From the NCBI RefSeq assembly GCF_900113685.1, contig NZ_FOQG01000001.1, positions 1 to 64,000 on the forward strand: a stretch of DNA of 64,000 bases, given 5' to 3'. The stretch is from Nocardioides psychrotolerans (lineage in GTDB: Bacteria > Actinomycetota > Actinomycetes > Propionibacteriales > Nocardioidaceae). Below the pieces are notes generated by a model, which had not been told where the DNA came from, ran no database searches, and was given only the letters and a program-made list of their open reading frames with translations. Positions 57,222 through 64,000 of this stretch are shown here, one piece after another. The position numbers and the translations under genes were made by a program. The stretch's first letter is position 1. Each line of letters starts with the position of its first letter.

Positions 57222-58508
57222 TCAGGAGACGCGGTCGATGACCAGCGCCTGCGGCTCGTACGACGCCGCGTCGGCCTCGATGTCATAGCCACCTTCGAGC
57301 GAGGCCAGCGCCCGGTCGAACCGGGCGGGCTCGTCGGTGAGCAGCGTGAAGAGCGGCGAGCCCTCGACGACCCGGTCCCCCGGGCGTGCGTGCCAGACGA
57401 CACCCGCACCGGCCTGCACCGGGTCCTCCTTGCGCGCGCGGCCGGCGCCGAGGCGCCAGGCGGCCAGGCCCACGGCCATGGCGTCGAGCCGGGTCAGCAC
57501 GCCGGACGACGGCGCCGTGACGACGTGGGACTCGCGAGCCTTCGGCAAGGAGGCATCGGGGTCGCCGCCCTGGGCGTGGATCATCGCCTTCCAGGCGTCC
57601 ATCGCCGAGCCGTCGGCCAGCTTCTCGGCAGGGTCGACGTCGGAGCGGCCGGCACCGGCGAGCATCTCGCGAGCCAGGGCCAGGGTCAGCTCGACCACGT
57701 CGGCCGGCCCGCCACCAGCGAGCACCTCGACGGACTCGGCGACCTCGATGCCGTTGCCGGCCGTGAGGCCGAGCGGCGTGCTCATGTCGGTGAGCAGCGC
57801 GACGGTGTGGACGCCGGCGTCCTTGCCGAGGTCGACCATGACCTCGGCCAGCTCGCGGGCCTTCGCGAGGTCCTTCATGAACGCACCGGTGCCGACCTTG
57901 ACGTCGAGCACCAGCGACCCGGTGCCCTCCGCGATCTTCTTGCTCATGATCGAGGAGGCGATGAGCGGGATGGCCTCGACGGTGCCGGTGACGTCGCGCA
58001 GGGCGTAGAGCTTCTTGTCGGCGGGCGCGAGGCCGTCGCCGGCCGCACAGATCACGGCGCCGACCGACTCGAGCTGGGCGAACATCTCCTCGTTGGACAG
58101 GGCCGCGCGCCAGCCCGGGATCGCCTCGAGCTTGTCGAGGGTGCCGCCGGTGTGCCCGAGACCGCGGCCGGAGAGCTGGGGCACGGCCACGCCGCAGGCG
58201 GCCACGAGGGGCGCTAGCGGCAGGGTGATCTTGTCGCCGACGCCACCGGTCGAGTGCTTGTCGGCGGTCGGGCGCGAGAGCGTGGAGAAGTCCATCCGCT
58301 CCCCCGACGCGATCATCGCCGCGGTCCATCGGGCGATCTCGCGACGCTCCATGCCGTTGAGCAGGATGGCCATCGCGAGCGACGACATCTGCTCGTCGGC
58401 GACCTCACCGCGCGTGTAGGCGTCGATCACCCAGTCGATCTGGCTGTCGGAGAGGGAGCCCCCCTCGCGCTTGGCGATGATGACCTCGACGGCGTCGTGC
58501 TGAGACAT
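57222..58508 (-). CDS. deoA: Thymidine phosphorylase
   Basis: A 428-residue enzyme splitting thymidine or deoxyuridine with phosphate. MAILLNGMERREIARWTAAMI, ADKHSTGGVGDKITLPLAPLVAACG (phosphate loop), GRGLGHTGGTLDKLEAIPGW and SSIMSKKIAEGTGSLVLDVKVGTGAFM are the family segments. The length fits short PyNP/DeoA. It is followed at the operon level by add and preceded on the same strand by the P450, cdd and an ABC importer, forming uptake and salvage of pyrimidine nucleosides. Confidence 0.96.
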   Translation of the reverse strand: MSQHDAVEVIIAKREGGSLSDSQIDWVIDAYTRGEVADEQMSSLAMAILLNGMERREIARWTAAMIASGERMDFSTLSRPTADKHSTGGVGDKITLPLAPLVAACGVAVPQLSGRGLGHTGGTLDKLEAIPGWRAALSNEEMFAQLESVGAVICAAGDGLAPADKKLYALRDVTGTVEAIPLIASSIMSKKIAEGTGSLVLDVKVGTGAFMKDLAKARELAEVMVDLGKDAGVHTVALLTDMSTPLGLTAGNGIEVAESVEVLAGGGPADVVELTLALAREMLAGAGRSDVDPAEKLADGSAMDAWKAMIHAQGGDPDASLPKARESHVVTAPSSGVLTRLDAMAVGLAAWRLGAGRARKEDPVQAGAGVVWHARPGDRVVEGSPLFTLLTDEPARFDRALASLEGGYDIEADAASYEPQALVIDRVS

Positions 58509-58643
58509 GCCCTGACCCTAACCGGGTGTGTCCCCACTGCCGTGGGGAGCCTCTCGGCAGGGCACCCCACCCCGGGTGGTGGATCGATCAGCCATGGACT
58601 CGCTCGGCCGGACGCGACATCCGGACAGGGACAGGACCAGCGG

Positions 58644-59801
58644 TCAGATGGCCCGCACCGGCACCGATCGGTGCCCGCGCAGCACGAAGGTGCCGCGGCT
58701 CTCGGGCTCGCCCGCCAGCACGAGGCCGGGGTGGGTCTCCCACAGCGCCGCCACCGACTCGGCCAGCTCCATGCGTGCCAGGGGCGCCCCGAGGCAGAAG
58801 TGCACGCCGACGCCGAAGGCCAGGTGCGGGTTGACCTCGCGCGCCACCTCGAAGTCGTCGGGCCGCTCGAAGACCGCCGGGTCGCGGTTGGCCGCGCCGA
58901 GCAGGGCGGCGATCCGCTGCCCCTCCTCGACCACGACCCCGGCCACGTCGACCGGCTCGGTGGCGGTGCGTTCGAAGAGCTGGAGTGCGGAGTCGAAGCG
59001 CAGCATCTCCTCCACACAAGCTGGTACGTCGACCCCCGGGCGCAACCCGCGGCGCAGCATCGCGACCAGACCGTTGCCGAAGACGTTGACCGAGGCTTCG
59101 TGGCCCGCGTTGAGCAGCAGCACGACCGCGGCCACGACCTCGTCCTCGGTGAGCTCGGTCGCCACGAGGTCGGTGATCAGGTCCTCGGCCGGCACACGGC
59201 GACGCTCCGACGCGAGCTCGCGCACCAGCCCGGCGAAGTCGGTGGCCGCGCGAACAGCCGCCTCGACGGTCGACGGGGACGGCGCGGCCTCATACATGTG
59301 GACGATCGACTGCGACCAGTCCCTCAGGTCGGGGGCGTACGAGCGCGGCACCCCGAGGAGGTCGGCGATCACCAGCACCGGCAGGGGCTCGGCGTAGTCG
59401 GCGATGACGTCGAAGCCGGCCGGATCCACGTCGGCCAACAGCTGAGCGGCCAGCTCGCGCACCCGCGGCCGCAGCCGCTCGATGTGACCGCGCGCGAACG
59501 CGCGAGCGACCGGACGCCGCAGCCGGGTGTGCTCGGGGGGCTCGTTCTCCATCATCTGGTTGCGGTGCAGCAGGTTGAAGGGCTCCAGCTGCTCGAGCGG
59601 CTCCTTGTCCTGCCAGAGGCGACCCAGACGCCGGTCGCGCTGCACGGTGCTCACCGCTGCGTGGGCGAAGGTAAGGAAGCGCTGCGTCGGCTCGTGCCAG
59701 GCCACCGCGTGCTGCTCGCGCTCGCGCGCGAAGTGCGGATAGGGGTCGGCGACGACCTCGGGGTCGCTCAGGTCAAGCGAGGTTGTCGGGACCGAACGCA
59801 T
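58644..59801 (-). CDS. Cytochrome P450
   Basis: A 385-residue soluble P450 monooxygenase. I-helix LLNAGHEASVN (AGxE-T/S), K-helix EEMLR (ExxR), and the heme loop FGVGVHFCLG with the thiolate Cys are present, then GAPLARMEL. Substrate unknown. No ferredoxin or reductase gene is adjacent. Its start overlaps the cdd end by 29 bp, so it is made with the salvage enzymes, which is unusual. I chose the ATG at 59801, which has GAGG nine bases ahead; an ATG at 59816 is the alternative. Confidence 0.92.
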   Translation of the reverse strand: MRSVPTTSLDLSDPEVVADPYPHFAREREQHAVAWHEPTQRFLTFAHAAVSTVQRDRRLGRLWQDKEPLEQLEPFNLLHRNQMMENEPPEHTRLRRPVARAFARGHIERLRPRVRELAAQLLADVDPAGFDVIADYAEPLPVLVIADLLGVPRSYAPDLRDWSQSIVHMYEAAPSPSTVEAAVRAATDFAGLVRELASERRRVPAEDLITDLVATELTEDEVVAAVVLLLNAGHEASVNVFGNGLVAMLRRGLRPGVDVPACVEEMLRFDSALQLFERTATEPVDVAGVVVEEGQRIAALLGAANRDPAVFERPDDFEVAREVNPHLAFGVGVHFCLGAPLARMELAESVAALWETHPGLVLAGEPESRGTFVLRGHRSVPVRAI

Positions 59802-60177
59802 CCGGCAGCACCTCATCCATCCGCTTCACGCCCGAGACCGTCAGCAGCAGCAGCTCGGGGCCGCCGTTCTCAAAGAGCAGTTGCCGGCAGCGGCCGCACG
59901 GCATCAGCACCGCACCCTGCCCGTCCACGCAGGCGAAGTGGGTCAACCGGCCGCCACCGGTGATGTGCAGCTGGCTCACCAGACCGCACTCGGCACACAG
60001 GGCCACGCCGTAGGCAGCGTTCTCGACGTTGCAGCCCGTCACCAGGCGGCCGTCGTCGACCAGCGCCGCAGCACCCACGGGGTAGTGCGAGTAGGGCGCG
60101 TAGGCGCGTTCCATCGCGGTGACCGCCTCAGCCTGCAGTGCGGCCCAGTCGAAGTCGTCGTGCGTCGTCGTCACCAT
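59773..60177 (-). CDS. cdd: Cytidine deaminase
   Basis: A 134-residue homotetramer-type cytidine deaminase. The zinc site is CAECGLV (Cys and catalytic Glu) with PCGRCRQ; GCNVENAAYG is the ribose-binding segment. Converts cytidine/deoxycytidine to uridine/deoxyuridine for deoA. Twelve bases separate it from the second permease gene, so it is part of the importer operon. The first ATG or GTG cannot be distinguished beyond the first two residues. Confidence 0.96.
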   Translation of the reverse strand: MVTTTHDDFDWAALQAEAVTAMERAYAPYSHYPVGAAALVDDGRLVTGCNVENAAYGVALCAECGLVSQLHITGGGRLTHFACVDGQGAVLMPCGRCRQLLFENGGPELLLLTVSGVKRMDEVLPDAFGPDNLA

Positions 60178-60189
60178 CGCGGCCGGGCG

Positions 60190-61455
60190 CTAGCCCGCAC
60201 TCCCCTTGCGATAGATCTGGCCATCGGCTGCCGGCATGCGTAGTCGCTGGGAGGCGAAGGCAAGCACCAGCAGCGTGATGACGTAGGGCGTCATGCGGGT
60301 GAAGTCACCCGGCACCTCGTCGATCGAGAGGTAGAGCGCCCCGAGCAGGGCCCCCAGCCCCACGACGACGGCACCTGCGACAGCCTCGCCCCTGCGGACC
60401 TGCCACACGCCGAAGGCCAGCGCCAGCACCGCGATCGCGAGCAGCAACGCATGGACCGACGTGCCGCCCTGACGCAGCCCGAGCGTCTCGGTGTATCCGA
60501 AGAGCGCGGAGCCGCCGAGCAGCCCGCCGGGTCGCCAGTTGCCGAAGATCATGGCGGCGAGGCCGATGTAGCCCCGACCGCCGGTCTGGCCGTCGCGGTA
60601 GTTGCTCGAGGCGACCATGGCCAGGAAACCGCCGGCCAGTCCGGCGAGACCACCGGAGATGAGCACGGCGGCGAACTTGTAGCGCAGGACCTTGACGCCG
60701 AGCGACTCGGCCGCCGCGGGGCTCTCACCGACCGAGCGCAGCCGCAGACCGAACGACGAGCGCCACAGGACGTAGTAGGTCACGACGAGCAGCAGCAACG
60801 AGATCAGCACGAGCGAGGACAGGTTCGTCACGAGCGCGCGCAGCACGGAGGCCAGATCGGAGACCAGGAAGGTGCCCTGGTCCTCGATCTCCTTCAACCC
60901 GTCACTCAGCGGCCCGATCGTGATCGTCGGGACGTCGGGGATCTTGGGTGACTGGGTCTGGCCGCCGCCGGGCAGTCCGACGAAGGTCAGCGACGCGAGG
61001 TACTGGACGGCACCGAGCGCGATGATGTTGATCGCGACACCCGAGATGATGTGGTCGACGCCGAAGATCACGGTGGCGATCGCGTGGATCAGGCCGCCGA
61101 GCATGCCCATCAGGATCGCACCGATGACGGCTGCCCAGGCGCCGTAGTGGTAGCCGCAGTAACCGGCCCCCCACGTGCCGAGGATCATCATCCCCTCCAG
61201 GCCGATGTTGACCACACCGGCGCGTTCGGACCAGAGCCCGCCGAGGCCGGCCAGCATGATCGGCATGGTGGCGATCAACGTCGCCGCGATGGTGCCCGAC
61301 GACGTCAGGTCGTCGGCGCCGGTGACGACCCGCAGGACCGAGAGCAGGAACAGTGCGGCGCCCAGGCCGATGAGCACCCACCAGATGCCGAGCTTGCGGC
61401 GGGGTTTCTTGGTCGGGGCGGCCGCGTCAGCGACCACGCTCACGTTGTCGCTCAT
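60190..61455 (-). CDS. Nucleoside ABC transporter permease (BPD_transp_2, YufQ/NupQ-like)
   Basis: A 421-residue membrane protein, about ten segments. IPTMPIMLAGLGGLWSERAG-type N-terminal region, GVVNIGLEGMM, GVDHIISGVAINIIALG and SSNYRDGQTGGRGYIGLAAMIFGNWRPG are typical of BMP-dependent nucleoside permeases. With its partner and the tandem ATPase it would import nucleosides caught by a BmpA-like lipoprotein, which would lie beyond the right edge. ATGA overlap with the upstream permease gene. A C-terminal cytoplasmic tail is short. Confidence 0.92.
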   Translation of the reverse strand: MSDNVSVVADAAAPTKKPRRKLGIWWVLIGLGAALFLLSVLRVVTGADDLTSSGTIAATLIATMPIMLAGLGGLWSERAGVVNIGLEGMMILGTWGAGYCGYHYGAWAAVIGAILMGMLGGLIHAIATVIFGVDHIISGVAINIIALGAVQYLASLTFVGLPGGGQTQSPKIPDVPTITIGPLSDGLKEIEDQGTFLVSDLASVLRALVTNLSSLVLISLLLLVVTYYVLWRSSFGLRLRSVGESPAAAESLGVKVLRYKFAAVLISGGLAGLAGGFLAMVASSNYRDGQTGGRGYIGLAAMIFGNWRPGGLLGGSALFGYTETLGLRQGGTSVHALLLAIAVLALAFGVWQVRRGEAVAGAVVVGLGALLGALYLSIDEVPGDFTRMTPYVITLLVLAFASQRLRMPAADGQIYRKGSAG

Positions 61456-62591
61456 GCCGTGACTCCCTTGCTCTCGTCGTGGCCCGTGCCTGCGGTCGGG
61501 GCCGGAGGCTCGTCGGACTGCTCCAGTGCCCGCGCCACGTGGCGCTGCTCGAGCCGGACGCCGTAGCGACGGACGACCTCATAGCTGACGACCACGGTGA
61601 GCACGATGACTCCCTGGGTGATCGCGACGATGTCGGGCGAGACCCCGATGATGATCTGGAGGGGGTTGGACTGCTCGTCGAGGAACGCGAAGAGCAGCGC
61701 ACCGACCGCGATCCCGACCGGGTTGTTGCGACCGAGCAGCGCGATGGCGATGCCGGCGAAGCCCAGGCCCGACTGGAAGGTCGAGCCGTAGGCGTAGGCA
61801 TCACCGAAGAGGATCGGCAGGCCCACCAAGCCCGCGATCGCCCCGGAGATCAGCAGCGCACCGATCGTCATGCGGGTGACGTTGATGCCGCTCGCGACGG
61901 CCGCCGTCGTGGACTGGCCGGTGGCGCGCAGGTCGAAGCCGAAGCGGGTCTTGTTCAGCACGAACCAGAAGAGGAAGCCGAAGAAGGCGGCGATCACCAG
62001 GAAGCCGTAGAGCGAGATCGCCGGGTTGTCGCTGAACGGGATCGAGGGGATCCGGCTCCCCTCGGGGATCTCCTTGGTGCCGATCTCGTTGCTGCCCGCC
62101 TCACGGACCGCGACCTTGCGCAGCAAGTAGGCGACCAGGCCCGTGGCGATGAAGTTGAGCATGATTGTCGAGATGACCTCGCTGACGCCCCGCGTCGCGC
62201 GCAGGACACCGGCGATGCCCGCCCACGCGGCGCCGACCGCCATCGCGCACACGATGGCCAGGGCGGTGTTGAGGTAGCCCGGGAGCCAGGCCTCACCCGC
62301 CACCACGGCTGCGGTGAAGGCCGCGACGCGATATTGCCCGTCGACACCGATGTTGAAGAGGTTCATCCTGAACCCGACCGCGACCGCGAGCCCGGAGAGG
62401 TAGAGCACGGTGGCGTTGTTGATGATGTTGGCCATGTTGCGCTCGGCCGGCACCTGCAAGATCGTGCTCCACACGCCCCCGACGGGGTCGCCGGCGATGA
62501 TCAGCACCAGGCTGGTGATCGCGAACGCCGCCACGAGGGCCAGCAGAGGTGCTGCGAGACCGAGGACCAGCCTCGTCACACGGGGGCTCAT
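61452..62591 (-). CDS. Nucleoside ABC transporter permease (BPD_transp_2, YufP/NupP-like)
   Basis: A 379-residue partner permease, about ten segments. GFRMNLFNIGVDGQYRVAAF and VSEVISTIMLNFIATGLVAYLL are the family motifs, FGDAYAYGSTFQSGLGFAGIAIALLG the second half. The coupling to both neighbours (ATGA each side) fits a heterodimeric channel. C-terminal residues (EQSDEPPAPTAG) are disordered. Confidence 0.92.
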   Translation of the reverse strand: MSPRVTRLVLGLAAPLLALVAAFAITSLVLIIAGDPVGGVWSTILQVPAERNMANIINNATVLYLSGLAVAVGFRMNLFNIGVDGQYRVAAFTAAVVAGEAWLPGYLNTALAIVCAMAVGAAWAGIAGVLRATRGVSEVISTIMLNFIATGLVAYLLRKVAVREAGSNEIGTKEIPEGSRIPSIPFSDNPAISLYGFLVIAAFFGFLFWFVLNKTRFGFDLRATGQSTTAAVASGINVTRMTIGALLISGAIAGLVGLPILFGDAYAYGSTFQSGLGFAGIAIALLGRNNPVGIAVGALLFAFLDEQSNPLQIIIGVSPDIVAITQGVIVLTVVVSYEVVRRYGVRLEQRHVARALEQSDEPPAPTAGTGHDESKGVTA

Positions 62592-64000
62592 GCGGTCTCC
62601 CTGCTCGTCGTGTCGTCGCCGGCACCGGTCATCGCCGAGCCGAGCTGCTGGGGGGTGACGTCGCTGGGGTCGAAGGAGCCCACGAGGCGACCTCGCAGGA
62701 TCACCTCGATCCGGTCGGAGAGACCGATCAGCTCGTCGAGGTCGGCGGAGATCAGCAGCACCGCGAGGCCCTCCCGGCGTGCCTTCTTGATGTGGGCCCA
62801 GATGGCGCCCTGGGCGCCGACGTCGACGCCACGGGTCGGGTGCGCTGCCACCAGCAGGATGGGGGCGCCGGCCATCTCGCGCCCGACGATCAGCTTCTGC
62901 TGGTTGCCGCCCGAGAGGGCGCGGGCCAGCGTGTCGACGCCGGGCGTGCGGACGTCGTACTCGTCGATGATGCGCTGGGTGTCGGCGCGCGCGGCGCGCT
63001 TGTCGATCAGGCCCCTGCTGGCGCTGGGCTCGCGGGTCTGGTGACCCAGGACGCGGTTCTCCCAGAGGGGGGCGTCGAGCAGCAGGCCGTGACGGTGACG
63101 GTCCGCGGGGATGTAGCCGATGCCACCCTCGCGGCGACCGCGCGTGGAGGTCGTCGACAGGTCACGCCCGTGCAGGACGACATCTCCCGTGGCGCCCTTG
63201 CGCATGCCCATGATGGACTCCACGAGCTCGGCCTGGCCGTTGCCCTCGACACCGGCGATGCCGAGGACCTCGCCCTTGTGGATGTCGAAGGAGATGTCGT
63301 CGAGCAGCGGGCGTCCCTCGGGGCTCGGCAGGGACAGGTGCGCGATGTGCAGCAGCACCTTGTCGGTGACCGTGGAGGCCTCCGTGCTCGGCGACGGCAG
63401 CTCGGAGCCCACCATCAGCTCGGCCAGCTGGCGGGCAGTGACGCCGACGGGGTCGACCGTGCGCACGGTGGTGCCGCGGCGGATCACGGTGATCTCGTCG
63501 GCGACGGAGAGCACCTCGTCGAGCTTGTGGGAGATGAAGATGACCGCGAGGCCCTCGGCCTTCAGCCCGCGCAGGTTGTGGAAGAGCTCGTCGACCTCCT
63601 GCGGCACCAGGACGGCGGTCGGCTCGTCGAGGATGATGACGCGGGCGCCGCGGTAGAGGACCTTGAGGATCTCGACGCGCTGACGCGCACCGACGCCGAG
63701 GTCCTCCACGAGGTGGTCGGGCTCGATGCCGAGACCGTAGGCGTCCGAGATCCGCTTGATCTCGGCCCGCGCGGCGCCGCCGATGCCGTGGAGCTTCTCG
63801 GCCCCCAGGACGACGTTCTCGAGGACGGTGAGGTTGTCGGCCAGCATGAAGTGCTGGAAGACCATGCCGACGCCCTGCTTGATCGCGTCGGCGGGCGAGC
63901 CCAACGAGACCAGCTCGCCACTGATCTCGATCGTGCCCGAGTCGGGCGCCTGGACCCCGTAGAGGATCTTCACCAACGTCGACTTGCCGGCGCCGTTCTC
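62588..64000 (-). CDS. Nucleoside ABC transporter ATP-binding protein, tandem domains (5' end cut by window)
   Basis: At least 470 residues; the frame runs off the right edge inside the first Walker A (ENGAGKSTLVKIL). The first ABC domain continues with a Q-loop MVFQHFMLAD, signature LGVGARQRVEI and Walker B VIILDEPTAVL. The second domain has a changed P-loop GVEGNGQAELVES, signature LSGGNQQK and a degenerate Walker B, as in RbsA/YufO-type ATPases, so only one site is likely to hydrolyse ATP. Coupled to the YufP-like permease by ATGA. Confidence 0.93.
   Translation of the reverse strand, partial: ENGAGKSTLVKILYGVQAPDSGTIEISGELVSLGSPADAIKQGVGMVFQHFMLADNLTVLENVVLGAEKLHGIGGAARAEIKRISDAYGLGIEPDHLVEDLGVGARQRVEILKVLYRGARVIILDEPTAVLVPQEVDELFHNLRGLKAEGLAVIFISHKLDEVLSVADEITVIRRGTTVRTVDPVGVTARQLAELMVGSELPSPSTEASTVTDKVLLHIAHLSLPSPEGRPLLDDISFDIHKGEVLGIAGVEGNGQAELVESIMGMRKGATGDVVLHGRDLSTTSTRGRREGGIGYIPADRHRHGLLLDAPLWENRVLGHQTREPSASRGLIDKRAARADTQRIIDEYDVRTPGVDTLARALSGGNQQKLIVGREMAGAPILLVAAHPTRGVDVGAQGAIWAHIKKARREGLAVLLISADLDELIGLSDRIEVILRGRLVGSFDPSDVTPQQLGSAMTGAGDDTTSRETA

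Overview
The window is GC-rich chromosomal DNA of an actinobacterium, most likely of the Nocardioides type (Propionibacteriales). This rests on GTG-rich, tightly overlapping operons, copies of the 13E12-type HNH endonuclease family, an acyl-CoA carboxylase epsilon subunit, and a gene order that follows Mycobacterium (manC / TIGR03089; purE-purK-PH protein-birA-accD-accE-maf-accA3; add-deoA-cdd). The genus is an inference. I saw no rRNA, tRNA, phage, IS element or CRISPR array.

1-21.6 kb is mainly cell-envelope work: the 3' end of an HNH endonuclease, a mannose-1-P guanylyltransferase, two adjacent secreted PGRP/amidase_2 proteins, a galactofuranan cassette (glf, glfT2, ABC permease, ABC ATPase) read as one overlapping unit, a PAP2 phosphatase, two more GT2 enzymes, a stand-alone 5'-3' exonuclease, a gene-poor 1.1 kb stretch with a decayed HNH gene, and two LytR-CpsA-Psr ligases around a thioesterase. 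Both amidases have GTGAC half-sites on a 9-bp register upstream, resembling MtrA boxes.

21.6-30 kb: a stress-type sigma factor, a 15-bp hairpin, two small genes, then a five-gene overlapping set: alanine racemase, D-Ala-D-Ala-type ligase, acyltransferase-3 membrane protein, LiaS-like histidine kinase and NarL-type regulator. It recalls a VanC/VanG-type operon with the VanT fusion split in two. 28.8-43 kb: a membrane protein that appears to start at a CTG coupled to the purE stop, purE, purK, a receiverless winged-helix protein, a class III cyclase, a PH protein, birA, the carboxylase beta and epsilon subunits, a PhoD phosphatase, a scar of TetR and transporter remnants, a DUF885 zincin, maf, and a processive GT2 with a lipoprotein.

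43-56 kb: an OmpR-type regulator with a heptad-repeat linker, a GH6 lipoprotein, acyl-CoA dehydrogenase, a methyltransferase, biotin carboxylase/BCCP (accA3), a BenE transporter, a pair of bacterial PH proteins, two small secreted proteins, a uridine kinase and a cysteine-peptidase-like protein. 55.5-64 kb is nucleoside salvage: add, a MaoC protein, deoA, a cytochrome P450, cdd, and a nucleoside ABC importer (two permeases and a tandem ATPase cut by the right edge).
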